This document shows positions 16,653 to 26,511 of a DNA stretch of 64,000 bases, one piece after another. The number at the start of each line of letters is the position of its first letter. Position 1 is the first letter of the stretch. The translations under genes and the position numbers were made by a program. Origin of the DNA: Ruminococcus sp. (GTDB taxonomy: Bacteria; Bacillota; Clostridia; Oscillospirales; Ruminococcaceae); assembly GCA_017623515.1 (NCBI GenBank), contig JAGAOV010000017.1:186001-250000 (forward strand), given 5' to 3'. The notes below the pieces were generated by a model that was not told the origin of the DNA, did no database searches, and saw only the letters and a list, made by a program, of their open reading frames with translations.

Positions 16653-19100
16653 ATGAATGTATACTGGAAAGTTGGGGTTGCCGTATGGGATACAGCCTAT
16701 TCCTTTGACCAGCTGTTCACATACACGTCCTTTGAAATTGTAAAAGCAGGCTGCCGTGTGGCAGTCCCATTTGGCTGGAATAATTCCAAACGCATGGGAA
16801 TGGTCATGGAGGTTTCTGAAACAAGTGAACCCCTTGACGCAAGGCTTAAATCTGTAGCCTTTATCATGGATGACGAGCCGCTGCTTAATGAAGAACAGCT
16901 TGAGCTTGTTCGCTGGATGAAGGAAACGTCTTTCTGCACATATTCCGATGCTATACGAACCATACTTCCTGCTGGAATGCAGATTCAGATTTATCAGAGG
17001 GCGCAGCTTGCAGAGAAAATGCCTGAAGCAGATCTTACAGAACAGGAAAGCCGTTTGCTTGCATTTTTGAAAGAAGCAAAAAGTCAGCGCAGCTTTGACC
17101 GTCTTCTTCAGTCGGAAGGCAACCCTGAAAAGCAGAAGGCTGTTGACGGACTTTTTGAAAAGGGTATGCTTGTGATGTCCGATTATGCCAAGCAGAAGGT
17201 TGGCAGCTCCGGTGTGAAAATGCTCACTCTTGCTGATGATTATGCAGAAATAATGACAAGGGTACGTATTACTCCTAAGCAGAAAAAGCTTATCCAGCTT
17301 CTGGAGGAACAGCCTGTTCTTTCTGAAAAGGAGGCATGTTATCTTTGCGGAGTAACGTCAGCCGTAGTTAAAAGTTCAGCAAAATCTGGTGTTGTAAGGT
17401 GCTATACAAGTGAAAATTTCCGTGATATTCCCGAAATAAGGGAACAGCGAAATCCTCAGGATATAGTGCTGTCAGATATTCAGCAGGCAGCCTACGAACA
17501 GGTTCTAAGTTCTGTAAAGGATGAACGTCCGCAGTGTTTTCTGCTTCATGGTGTAACAGGCAGCGGAAAGACAAGCGTTTTTCAGCGTCTTATTGATGAT
17601 ACCATAAGAATGGGTAAGCAGGTTATACTTCTTGTTCCGGAGATAGCACTTACACCTCAGATAGTGGGAGAATTTTGCAGTCTTTTCGGTGAACAGGTAA
17701 CTGTTATTCACAGCGAGCTTTCTCTTGGACAGAGAACAGACGCATACAAACGTATATGCAGCGGTGACGCAAAAATAATAATAGGTACACGAAGTGCAGT
17801 CTTTGCGCCAGTGAAGGAGCTTGGACTTATAATAGTGGATGAAGAGGGTGAACGTGCCTATAAATCGGACAGCGCACCAAGGTATCATGCTATTGAGGTT
17901 GCAAAAAAACGCTGCCGTACTCATGGTGCAACACTTCTTTTAGCGTCGGCAACGCCATCTGTTGAAAGCTATTATTATGCTCGAAAAGGCACGTACAGGC
18001 TTCTTGAAATGAAGCAGAGATATGCAGATATGCCTCTTCCGGCAGTGACTGTAGTTGACATGAACGAGGAACGTCTCATGGGCAATAGTACGGAATTCAG
18101 TGATGAGCTTATGATCGCACTGAGGGAAAACCTTAAAGCAGGCGAGCAGTCTATACTTCTTCTGAACAGACGAGGTTACCATACTATTATAAGCTGCTGT
18201 GACTGCAACAGTCCTGTATACTGTCCTGATTGCAGCGTTCCTATGACGTATCATAAGATAAACGACAGCCTTATGTGTCATTACTGCGGTCATACGGAGG
18301 AAATGACTGAAAGCTGCAAGGTATGCGGCGGAACACGCATGAGAAAAATGGGATTTGGTACACAGACTCTGGAGGAAGCACTTGCAGAAGCTGTTCCGGA
18401 TGCACGTATTCTCCGTATGGACGCTGATACCACAATGTCAAGATACTCTTACGAAGAAAAATTCTCCGCTTTTGCAAGAGGAGAATATGACATCATGGTT
18501 GGCACACAAATGATAGGTAAGGGGCTTAATTTTCCGAATGTCACACTGGTGGGTGTTCTTTCTGTTGATAAGGCACTCTTTGCCGGAGATTTCCGAAGCT
18601 ACGAGCGAACCTTTTCCCTTATAACTCAGGTTGTAGGGAGAGGCGGAAGAGGTGACAAGCCGGGAAGAGCGATTTTGCAGACGTTTATGCCGGAGCATTA
18701 TGTTTTAAGGCTTGCGGCAGATCAGAATTATGAAGATTTTTATCAGGAGGAAATAGCTCTCAGACGGGCACTTGTATTTCCTCCGGTATGTGATATATGT
18801 GTGCTTGGATTTGTAAGCACATCAGAGGAATCGGCAGCAGCTGCGGCACAGTATGCAGCGCAGTGTGTTACTGAAATAATACGGCAGACCGGTTTCAGCA
18901 AGCCGCTGAGGGTACTTGGGCCAATGCCCTTTGCCTATGGAAAAATAGGCGGCAAGTACCGTTACCGCATGATACTCAAATGTAAAAACACGGCAGAATA
19001 TCGTGATCTTATACGTGAGATACTGAAAGCGGTATACGGACGCAGGGAATTTTCAAAGGTACATGTTTACGCTGATATGAATGGTGATATTGGCATATAA
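16653..19100 (+). CDS. priA: Primosomal replication-restart helicase PriA
   Basis: 3'-5' DNA helicase that reloads the replisome at stalled forks. The 815-residue protein has the N-terminal DNA-binding domain (YWKVGVAVW...FDQLFTY). The helicase core carries Walker A HGVTGSGKTS and a DEEG variant of the DEAH box (IIVDEEGERAYK). A cysteine-rich zinc-binding insert follows (CCDCNSPVYCPDCSVPMTY, CHYCG, CKVCGG), then motif VVGRGGRGDKPGRAILQT. Many homologues have DEEH, so the Gly after DEE is slightly unusual. ATG 16653 is preferred over the overlapping GTG 16650. The coaBC gene common upstream of priA is missing here. Confidence 0.95.
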   Translation: MNVYWKVGVAVWDTAYSFDQLFTYTSFEIVKAGCRVAVPFGWNNSKRMGMVMEVSETSEPLDARLKSVAFIMDDEPLLNEEQLELVRWMKETSFCTYSDAIRTILPAGMQIQIYQRAQLAEKMPEADLTEQESRLLAFLKEAKSQRSFDRLLQSEGNPEKQKAVDGLFEKGMLVMSDYAKQKVGSSGVKMLTLADDYAEIMTRVRITPKQKKLIQLLEEQPVLSEKEACYLCGVTSAVVKSSAKSGVVRCYTSENFRDIPEIREQRNPQDIVLSDIQQAAYEQVLSSVKDERPQCFLLHGVTGSGKTSVFQRLIDDTIRMGKQVILLVPEIALTPQIVGEFCSLFGEQVTVIHSELSLGQRTDAYKRICSGDAKIIIGTRSAVFAPVKELGLIIVDEEGERAYKSDSAPRYHAIEVAKKRCRTHGATLLLASATPSVESYYYARKGTYRLLEMKQRYADMPLPAVTVVDMNEERLMGNSTEFSDELMIALRENLKAGEQSILLLNRRGYHTIISCCDCNSPVYCPDCSVPMTYHKINDSLMCHYCGHTEEMTESCKVCGGTRMRKMGFGTQTLEEALAEAVPDARILRMDADTTMSRYSYEEKFSAFARGEYDIMVGTQMIGKGLNFPNVTLVGVLSVDKALFAGDFRSYERTFSLITQVVGRGGRGDKPGRAILQTFMPEHYVLRLAADQNYEDFYQEEIALRRALVFPPVCDICVLGFVSTSEESAAAAAQYAAQCVTEIIRQTGFSKPLRVLGPMPFAYGKIGGKYRYRMILKCKNTAEYRDLIREILKAVYGRREFSKVHVYADMNGDIGI

Positions 19101-19115
19101 TGAATGGAGGAGCTT

Positions 19116-19583
19116 ATGGCAATTCGCAGAATAGTAAAGGACGGAGATCCGATTCTCCGCAGTGTATGCAAACCCGTTGAGGTTTTTGATGAAAAGCTGC
19201 ATCAGCTGCTTGACGATATGCAGGATACCCTCAGAAAAGCAGAGGGTGTAGGTCTCGCAGGCCCGCAGGTAGGCTATTGCAGACGTTTATTTATAATGGA
19301 TCTTGGCGGCGATGAGATGATCGAAGCCATCAATCCGAGAATAATCAAGACAAGCGGCAGACAGAAGGTCATGGAGGGATGCCTTTCATGCCCGAATAAG
19401 TGGGGCTATGTAACACGTCCCAAGAAGTGCCGTCTTGAAGCACAGAACCGATACGGTGAATGGTATGAGCTGGTGCTGACAGATCTGGGCGCACAGTGTG
19501 CATGCCATGAAAACGATCACCTTGACGGAAAGCTGTTTATAGATATAGTTGAAAAGTTCGTAAAACCGGAGGATATGGAATAA
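19116..19583 (+). CDS. def: Peptide deformylase
   Basis: Removes the N-terminal formyl group from new proteins with an active-site metal. The 155-residue protein has all three motifs: GVGLAGPQVG, EGCLSCP (Cys ligand) and HENDHLDG (two His ligands and catalytic Glu). ATG 19116 is chosen because GGAGGAG sits just upstream; the longer frame from 19104 would start inside that site. It is followed with no gap by fmt, its functional partner. Confidence 0.95.
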   Translation: MAIRRIVKDGDPILRSVCKPVEVFDEKLHQLLDDMQDTLRKAEGVGLAGPQVGYCRRLFIMDLGGDEMIEAINPRIIKTSGRQKVMEGCLSCPNKWGYVTRPKKCRLEAQNRYGEWYELVLTDLGAQCACHENDHLDGKLFIDIVEKFVKPEDME

Positions 19584-20519
19584 ATGAGAATAGTTTTTAT
19601 GGGAACGCCGGATTTTGCAGTACCATGTCTCCGTGCGCTTGCGGATAATGGTCACGATGTTTCCGCCGTTTTCACACAGCCTGACAAGCCAAAGGGCAGA
19701 GGCTACAAGATGATACCCACACCTGTAAAGGCAGCAGCACAGGAGTATGATATTCCCGTATATCAGCCGCTGTCACTGAGAAAGGGTGAGGATGCAGAGA
19801 CATCAATGAATATTCTGAGAGAAATTGCACCGGAGCTTATCGTTGTGGTAGCTTACGGACAGATTCTTCCCAAGGAAATTCTGGAGCTGCCGAAGTACGG
19901 CTGCATCAATATCCATGCGTCACTTCTGCCGGCGTACAGAGGAGCAGCACCTATCCAGTGGAGCGTCCTGAACGGCGAAAAGGTAACAGGAGTTACCTCC
20001 ATGCTCATGGCAGAGGGACTTGATACAGGCGATATGCTGATAAAGAGTGAAACTGAAATAGGCGAGGATGAAACAGCGTCTTCACTTCATGACAGATTAT
20101 CTGAAATAGGCGCAAAGGTTCTTATTGATACAGTAAATGCTATTGAAAACGGAACTCTTACAGCAGAACCTCAGGATGACGCACTTTCCTCATATGCAGT
20201 GCGCATCACAAAGGAAATGTCCGCCCTTGATTTCGGAAGAACGGCACAGGAGCTTCATAATGTTATTCGTGGTATTACAGGCTTTACAACTCTTGACGGT
20301 AAGAGACTGAAGGTGTATGGCTCAAAGGTTATAGCTTTGAAGAATGGAGATTCTCTTGAAAATGGTGCAGTTGCCGATACAGAAAAGCTTATTGTGAAGT
20401 GCGGCGACGGCATGGGGCTTATGTTCACTGAAATACAGCCTGAGGGCAAAAAGCGTATGAAAACAGAAGATTTTCTCAGAGGAAAGAAGATAGAAACAGG
20501 AACAGTACTTGGCATATAA
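19584..20519 (+). CDS. fmt: Methionyl-tRNA formyltransferase
   Basis: Formylates initiator Met-tRNA with 10-formyl-tetrahydrofolate. The 311-residue protein has the N-terminal MRIVFMGTPDFAVP, catalytic NIHASLLPAYRGAAPIQW (Asn, His) and GVTSMLMAEGLDTGDML with the catalytic Asp, followed by the C-terminal OB-fold. The start codon directly abuts the def stop. Confidence 0.97.
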   Translation: MRIVFMGTPDFAVPCLRALADNGHDVSAVFTQPDKPKGRGYKMIPTPVKAAAQEYDIPVYQPLSLRKGEDAETSMNILREIAPELIVVVAYGQILPKEILELPKYGCINIHASLLPAYRGAAPIQWSVLNGEKVTGVTSMLMAEGLDTGDMLIKSETEIGEDETASSLHDRLSEIGAKVLIDTVNAIENGTLTAEPQDDALSSYAVRITKEMSALDFGRTAQELHNVIRGITGFTTLDGKRLKVYGSKVIALKNGDSLENGAVADTEKLIVKCGDGMGLMFTEIQPEGKKRMKTEDFLRGKKIETGTVLGI

Positions 20520-20532
20520 AGGAGATATTATA

Positions 20533-21234
20533 ATGTTTGAATCATCAGGCTTTTGGGTAAGCGTATGGCCTATTATAATAGGTATGATAATTTGTGTAAT
20601 TGCCTCTGTAAATGTAAAAGCAACATTCAAGAAGTATTCGGATGTGCATAATTCCAGAGGAATTACAGGTGCGCAGGCTGCAAGACAGATACTTGACAGT
20701 AATGGCTTGTATAATGTTGGTATTGAGTTCATAAGCGGTAATCTTACCGACCACTATGATCCCACTGCAAATGTAATAAGACTGTCAGAATCAGTGTACA
20801 ATTCAACTTCTGCCGCAGCAGTAGGCGTTGCAGCACATGAGTGCGGTCATGCAGTACAGCATGCTGTAGGCTATACTCCTATAAAAATCCGTCAGGCAGT
20901 CATTCCTTTGACAAATTTCGGCTCAAAGCTGTGGTATATTGTATTTATAGCAGGTCTTGCGCTGTCAAGTACAGCGTTTGGCTCTACACTGGTTATGGTT
21001 GGAATTCTGCTTTTTGCACTGGTAGTTCTTTTCCAGCTGGTAACGCTTCCGGTTGAATTCAATGCGAGCCGCCGTGCGCTTCAGACTCTCGAAAATTATC
21101 ACATTCTTGACGGCGATGAGCTTTCATCAGCAGGAAAGGTACTCCGTGCAGCAGCAATGACATATGTTGCAGCTGTTGCTAATGCTATACTCCAGCTGCT
21201 GAGACTTCTTGCCATTGCAAACAGAAAAAGATGA
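20533..21234 (+). CDS. YugP-like zinc metallopeptidase, membrane-bound
   Basis: This 233-residue protein of the neutral zinc metallopeptidase (DUF/YugP) family has an N-terminal helix, the zinc motif AAHECGHAVQHA (HExxH) and two further hydrophobic segments (about 125-175). The natural substrate is not known. ATG 20533 is selected by AAAGGAGAT. It sits between fmt and rsmB, with a 4-bp overlap to rsmB, a common placement in clostridia. Confidence 0.9.
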   Translation: MFESSGFWVSVWPIIIGMIICVIASVNVKATFKKYSDVHNSRGITGAQAARQILDSNGLYNVGIEFISGNLTDHYDPTANVIRLSESVYNSTSAAAVGVAAHECGHAVQHAVGYTPIKIRQAVIPLTNFGSKLWYIVFIAGLALSSTAFGSTLVMVGILLFALVVLFQLVTLPVEFNASRRALQTLENYHILDGDELSSAGKVLRAAAMTYVAAVANAILQLLRLLAIANRKR

Positions 21235-22541
21235 GTGCAAGAAAGCTTGCAGTAACACTGCTTGATCAGACAGAAAGCAAGGGCAGTTATTCAAATATTG
21301 CCCTTGACGCAGCCCTTGAAAAATCAGAGCTTGATTCAAGGGATAAAAGATTATGTGCGGCACTTTATTATGGTGTACTTGAAAGAAAGCTTACTCTTGA
21401 TTATGTGATAAGCCGTTACAGCAAAAAGCCGCCGAAAAAGCTTGACAGTATAGTTTTGCAGATACTCCGCACAGGACTTTATCAGCTTTTGTATATGGAA
21501 CAGATTCCCGATACAGCGGCAGTAAGCGAAAGCGTAAAGCTTACTAAAAAGTGCAGAAAGACAAGTGCGTCGGGATTTGTAAACGCAGTTCTCAGAAGCT
21601 TTATAAGAGAAGGAAAGAAAATTCAGTATCCTGAAAAGACTTATGAAAAGGTATCTGTTGAATATTCCGTTCCAGTGTGGCTTGCAGAGAAGGTTTTTGA
21701 AAAGTATGGAGAGGACGAGGGAAGAGCGTTTTTTGAAGATTCCCTGAAAACTCCTCCTCTTACAATAAGAAGAAATCCTCTGAAAACAACCGAGGAAGAG
21801 CTTATGAATGCTCTTGAAGAATACGGCATAAGGAAGCATACTCTTGTTCCGGATGCATATATTCTTGAAAATGGCGGTAATATCAGAGGGAACGAGGCTT
21901 TTAGGAAAGGTCATTTCCATGTGCAGGACACAGCCTCACAGCTTTGTGCTATGGCACTTGGAGCAAAAGCCGGAGAGACAGTCCTTGATATGTGCGCTGC
22001 ACCGGGAGGAAAAACCTTTACTATTGCAGAGCATATGAACGGCATGGGAAAGGTTTACGCCTTTGACCTTATGGAACAGCGTGCAGGACTTATTGCAAAG
22101 GGTGCGGAAAGACTTGGACTTATGAATGTAACCGCACAGGCAGGAGATGCGTCTGTATATAATGAGTCACTTCCTTTGGCAGACAGAGTTCTCTGTGATG
22201 TGCCTTGCTCCGGACTTGGCGTTATACGCCGCAAGCCGGAAATACGCTACAAGGAAAGGAGCGAGCTTTCGGGACTACCTGAAATACAGCTTGCCATTCT
22301 TAAAAATGCTGCACGATATGTAAAATCAGGAGGAATACTTCTTTACTCTACATGTACTGTATTAAGAGGAGAAAATGAGAGCATCGTGGAGAAATTTCTT
22401 GCTGAGAATGATGAATTTGAACCCGTACCGCTGCTGCCGGAGCTTCATGAGAAGCTTTCAGGCTCTATGATAACGCTTATGCCCTCATTTGCAGGCAGCG
22501 ACGGTTTCTTTATGGCGAAGATGAGACGAAAGACAACGTAG
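21231..22541 (+). CDS. rsmB: 16S rRNA m5C967 methyltransferase RsmB
   Basis: Methylates C967 of 16S rRNA using S-adenosylmethionine. The 436-residue protein has the N-terminal NusB-like domain (about 1-130). The Rossmann methyltransferase follows with CAAPGGKT, DVPCSGLG (one catalytic Cys) and YSTCTV (the second Cys). It overlaps yugP by 4 bp and precedes rlmN. Confidence 0.95.
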   Translation: MSARKLAVTLLDQTESKGSYSNIALDAALEKSELDSRDKRLCAALYYGVLERKLTLDYVISRYSKKPPKKLDSIVLQILRTGLYQLLYMEQIPDTAAVSESVKLTKKCRKTSASGFVNAVLRSFIREGKKIQYPEKTYEKVSVEYSVPVWLAEKVFEKYGEDEGRAFFEDSLKTPPLTIRRNPLKTTEEELMNALEEYGIRKHTLVPDAYILENGGNIRGNEAFRKGHFHVQDTASQLCAMALGAKAGETVLDMCAAPGGKTFTIAEHMNGMGKVYAFDLMEQRAGLIAKGAERLGLMNVTAQAGDASVYNESLPLADRVLCDVPCSGLGVIRRKPEIRYKERSELSGLPEIQLAILKNAARYVKSGGILLYSTCTVLRGENESIVEKFLAENDEFEPVPLLPELHEKLSGSMITLMPSFAGSDGFFMAKMRRKTT

Positions 22542-22551
22542 TGGAGGAAAT

Positions 22552-23595
22552 ATGGAAAGGATAGATATTTTATCACTTACCTATGAGGAGCTTCTTGAAG
22601 AGATCATCCTTATGGGAGAACCGAAATTCCGTGCGAAACAGATATTCTCATGGCTGCATGAGAAAAAAGTGACGGAATTCGGTCAGATGACCACGTTATC
22701 TTTACCATTACGGAAGCGTCTGGAAGAAAAATTTTGTATAAATGCACTAAAAATCACAAAAAGACTTGCATCTTCTATAGATGATACGGTAAAATATTTA
22801 TATCAGCTTCCTGACGGAAATTACGTGGAAACCGTGTGGATGGAATATCATCACGGAGTAAGCGTATGCGTATCCACTCAGGTGGGATGTCGTATGGGAT
22901 GTCAGTTCTGTGCGTCAACGATAGCCGGTTTTGTGAGAAACCTCACTGCCGGAGAGATACTGCTTCAGATATATGAAGCAGAACGTGACATGGGCAGACG
23001 TATAGACAGTATAGTACTTATGGGGATAGGTGAACCCCTTGATAATTATGATAATGTAATATCATTCATGAGGATACTTTCCGATCCTAACGGACGAGGA
23101 ATGAGCCTTCGCCATGTAACCCTTTCCACATGCGGACTTGTACCTAAAATATATCGACTTACAGAGGATGTTTCGGGTGTTACACTGTCGGTATCTCTCC
23201 ATAGTCCTTCCGATGAAAGACGAAGTGAGATAATGCCTGTAAACAGAAGCTATAAAATAGCAGAGCTGCTTGAAGCATGCAGGAGCTATATAAAAACAAC
23301 AGGCAGAAGAGTTACCTTTGAATATGCAGTAATAGAAGGAATAAACAGTGCGGTGCAGGACGCAAAGGCGTTGGCAGCACTTCTTAGAGGTATGCAGTGT
23401 CATGTGAATCTGATACCTGTAAACCCAATAGCGGAGAGAAGCTTCAGAGGAAGAAGAAAAACAGCAGAGCTGTTTCAGAAAACCCTTGAAGAGCTTGGGA
23501 TAAATGCAACTGTAAGACGAACACTAGGCAGCGATATACAGGCTGCCTGCGGACAGCTGCGCAGGAATGCGCATGAAGAAGAGACACGGAGGTGA
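22552..23595 (+). CDS. rlmN: 23S rRNA/tRNA adenine-C2 methyltransferase RlmN
   Basis: Radical SAM enzyme that methylates A2503 of 23S rRNA and A37 of some tRNAs. The 347-residue protein shows the CxxxCxxC cluster in GCRMGCQFCAS, the GEPLDNY and SLHSP motifs, and the second catalytic Cys in the C-terminal AACGQLR. GGAGG lies close before ATG. Its stop overlaps the start region of the phosphatase gene. Confidence 0.96.
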   Translation: MERIDILSLTYEELLEEIILMGEPKFRAKQIFSWLHEKKVTEFGQMTTLSLPLRKRLEEKFCINALKITKRLASSIDDTVKYLYQLPDGNYVETVWMEYHHGVSVCVSTQVGCRMGCQFCASTIAGFVRNLTAGEILLQIYEAERDMGRRIDSIVLMGIGEPLDNYDNVISFMRILSDPNGRGMSLRHVTLSTCGLVPKIYRLTEDVSGVTLSVSLHSPSDERRSEIMPVNRSYKIAELLEACRSYIKTTGRRVTFEYAVIEGINSAVQDAKALAALLRGMQCHVNLIPVNPIAERSFRGRRKTAELFQKTLEELGINATVRRTLGSDIQAACGQLRRNAHEEETRR

Positions 23596-23600
23596 GTGCA

Positions 23601-24332
23601 ATGCAGAGTTTTGCAGCAACGCATATTGGATGTGTGCGTGACGAAAATCAGGACAGAGTAAAGGTTGCTAATTATGGGGAAGGCGTTCTGGCAGTAGTAT
23701 TTGATGGAATGGGCGGAGAACGTGCCGGACAGGAAGCAAGCCGTATTGCCGAAGAGGAATTTTTTGCTCATTTCAATAAATCATACCGTGACAGCATGGA
23801 TCCCCATGCATTGAGAAATCTTCTGATCTCATCAGTATCAGCAGCGAATACAGTTATATATACTACCGCACGTATGAATTACAAGAATTTTGGTATGGGA
23901 ACTACCTGCGTTGCGGCGTTTGTTGATGAAACATGTATCTCTGTTGTAAATGTAGGAGACAGCCGAGCATATTATTATGCAAACGGAAATATAAAGCAGA
24001 TAACAACTGATCATACAGTGGTAAATATGCTTCTGGAGCATGGCAGAATACAGCCCTCTGAGATTGCAAATCATCCTCAGAGACATATGCTTACCCGTGC
24101 AGTAGGAGTAGAAAAAACTGTAAGACCTGATTATTTCAGAGTTGACAGACGAGATGAAGAATTCCAGCTTCTTCTCTGTTCTGATGGACTTTCCGGATAC
24201 TGCGGAAATGCTGAGCTTGCGCATGTGCTGGAGCAGGAGCTTACAGCGCAGGCATGTGTAGAACAGCTTATCAAAGCAGCCCTTGACAAGGGCGGACGTG
24301 ACAACGTATCTGTGGCGATAGTAACACAGTAA
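23601..24332 (+). CDS. PP2C-type Ser/Thr protein phosphatase
   Basis: Removes phosphate from Ser/Thr targets, opposing the PASTA kinase encoded next (Stp/PrpC role). The 243-residue protein carries the PP2C metal-binding motifs HIGCVRDENQD, FDGMGGE, GDSRAYY, DHTVV, LCSDGLSG and GGRDNVSVA. ATG 23601 follows ACGGAGG. The pairing with prkC is conserved across Firmicutes. Confidence 0.95.
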   Translation: MQSFAATHIGCVRDENQDRVKVANYGEGVLAVVFDGMGGERAGQEASRIAEEEFFAHFNKSYRDSMDPHALRNLLISSVSAANTVIYTTARMNYKNFGMGTTCVAAFVDETCISVVNVGDSRAYYYANGNIKQITTDHTVVNMLLEHGRIQPSEIANHPQRHMLTRAVGVEKTVRPDYFRVDRRDEEFQLLLCSDGLSGYCGNAELAHVLEQELTAQACVEQLIKAALDKGGRDNVSVAIVTQ

Positions 24333-24351
24333 TATATAGCAGGAGGTAAAT

Positions 24352-26511
24352 ATGGACAAGTTGATCGGTACTCGCCTTGACGGAAGATATGAGATCACCG
24401 AGCTTATCGGTGAAGGCGGAATGGCTGAGGTTTATAAGGCACATGATGTTCTTGATAATAAGGAGGTTGCTGTAAAGATCCTCAGAAAGCAGTTTTCCGG
24501 AAATGAGGAATTCCAGCGAAGATTCAGAAATGAATCAAAGGCAATTGCTGTTCTTTCTCACCCGAATATTGTAAAGGTATATGATATGTGCTTCTCTGAA
24601 AAAATGCAGTACATTGCAATGGAATATATCGACGGCATAACCCTTAAAGATTATATAGACAGTGAACGTGTACTTAACTGGAAGGACGCAGTACACTTTA
24701 TTATCCAGATACTCCGTGCGCTTCAGATGGCACATAACCGTGGAATTGTTCACAGAGACATCAAGCCTCAGAATATTATGCTTCTTACAGACGGTACTAT
24801 CAAGGTCATGGACTTTGGTATTGCAAAGTTTGCAAGAGAGGAGAGCATGACAGCTACCGATCAGGCTATCGGAACAGTACATTATATCAGTCCGGAACAG
24901 GCAAGAGGCGATGTGACTGATGAAAAGAGTGATATATACTCTGTTGGTGTAATGTTCTATGAAATGCTCACCGGTCAGAAGCCATTTGATACAGATAACC
25001 CCATTTCAATTGCTGTTATGCATATGCAGAATGTTGCACAGCGTCCACGAGACATAAATCCGAATATTCCATCAGGTCTTGAAGAAATCATCATGCATGC
25101 GATGGAAAAGGATGCAGAGGTACGTTATCAGACAGCAACTGATATGATACATGATATTGAAGCATTCAAGAATAATAACCAGATAGTATTTGGATATTAT
25201 CGTGTTCCCACACCGCAGTCACGTCAGTATGCAGCAGCACCTGTCCGAGAAACAGTACCGCCTGTTCCGAGAAGTCAGCAGATGCAGCAGCCGGAATACA
25301 ATGAAGATGACTACGAGGATTTTGATGATGATTTCGAGGAATATGATGAAGAGCCTCCGAGACAGAAATCAATGCTTGTACCTATTCTTACATCAGTTAC
25401 TATTGTAATAGTGGTGGTATGTGTTGTAATTGTAGTTGCGATCATAGCAGGCGCATGGAGACCTGGCAGCGAGAAGCTGACTACTATTCCGGATCTTATC
25501 GGAATGCAGTATGAGGACGCAGTAACCATTTATGAGGATAGTCTTGTTCTGAATGTTGAAAAGGAAACCTACAGTGATAAATATGCAGCAGGTGTAATTT
25601 ACGATCAGGGGCTTGCAGCAGGGCGTGAGGTTCAGCAGGATGCGGACGGAAAGGTTCGTGTAGCAGTTGCAGTAAGCCTTGGAACTCAGAAATATACTAT
25701 TCCAGAGCTTGTAAATGTAAGTGAAAGCGAAGCGCAGGCGACTCTTGACGCACTTGGCTTTACAGTGCGTAAGGTTTCGGAAGAAAGCACTATGGACGCA
25801 GGCATTGAAAAGGGATATGTTATCCGAACAGACCCCAAGGCAGGAACCGAGGCGGAAGCAGGACAGACTGTTGTACTTTATGTAAGTGCAGGTATAGCTG
25901 TTGACGAGGTAACAGTTCCGGAGCTTGTCGGCAAGACGCTTGAAGAGGTTGAGATAGAGCTTGCACATCTGAATCTGAAGCTTGTTCCGGAAGAGGTGGA
26001 ATCTGCAGATCCGGAGGGAACTATCCTTGAGCAGGGAATAGAAGCCGGAGAAATCGTAGTTTCCGGTACAGAGATACCCGTAAAGGTAAGTAATGGTACA
26101 GCACCGGAGGGTGATGTAGCGTTCGGACTGTATCTTCCGTCTATAGCAACAGGAAGATACACCCTTGATTTCTCAATAGACGGCGAGATAGTGGAGTCAT
26201 ATTCATTTGTGACTGAAAGCACCGGAGGAATGGTGGCAGTAACACTTACAGAACGTGGTACAAAGCAGGTTGTTGTATCTGTAACAGGAACACAGTCCGG
26301 ACTGACATCACGAATGGGAACATACAACTTTGACTTTACCAGCGGAACATTCTCAGCGGTATCAGAAACAATAGACGAAGCCTTTGCAGCGGTAACAATA
26401 ATGCCTACAACAGAAGCACCTGTAACTCCTACTGAAGTTGTTACAGTAACATCAATAGTAGAAGTACCTGCACCGGCAGAACCTGAGGCAGCAGGACAAG
26501 GGGTAGAATGA
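24352..26511 (+). CDS. prkC: PASTA-domain Ser/Thr protein kinase (PrkC/Stk1)
   Basis: Membrane kinase that senses muropeptides and controls cell-wall and growth processes. The 719-residue protein has a Hanks kinase domain (about 10-270: GEGGMAEVYKA, VKIL, VHRDIKPQN, DFGIAK, GTVHYISPEQA). An acidic juxtamembrane linker and one membrane helix (about 341-368) lead to three extracellular PASTA repeats (about 375-580). A further beta-rich domain and a Thr/Pro/Glu-rich tail extend beyond the PASTA repeats, which is longer than B. subtilis PrkC. AGGAGG precedes the start. Confidence 0.96.
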   Translation: MDKLIGTRLDGRYEITELIGEGGMAEVYKAHDVLDNKEVAVKILRKQFSGNEEFQRRFRNESKAIAVLSHPNIVKVYDMCFSEKMQYIAMEYIDGITLKDYIDSERVLNWKDAVHFIIQILRALQMAHNRGIVHRDIKPQNIMLLTDGTIKVMDFGIAKFAREESMTATDQAIGTVHYISPEQARGDVTDEKSDIYSVGVMFYEMLTGQKPFDTDNPISIAVMHMQNVAQRPRDINPNIPSGLEEIIMHAMEKDAEVRYQTATDMIHDIEAFKNNNQIVFGYYRVPTPQSRQYAAAPVRETVPPVPRSQQMQQPEYNEDDYEDFDDDFEEYDEEPPRQKSMLVPILTSVTIVIVVVCVVIVVAIIAGAWRPGSEKLTTIPDLIGMQYEDAVTIYEDSLVLNVEKETYSDKYAAGVIYDQGLAAGREVQQDADGKVRVAVAVSLGTQKYTIPELVNVSESEAQATLDALGFTVRKVSEESTMDAGIEKGYVIRTDPKAGTEAEAGQTVVLYVSAGIAVDEVTVPELVGKTLEEVEIELAHLNLKLVPEEVESADPEGTILEQGIEAGEIVVSGTEIPVKVSNGTAPEGDVAFGLYLPSIATGRYTLDFSIDGEIVESYSFVTESTGGMVAVTLTERGTKQVVVSVTGTQSGLTSRMGTYNFDFTSGTFSAVSETIDEAFAAVTIMPTTEAPVTPTEVVTVTSIVEVPAPAEPEAAGQGVE

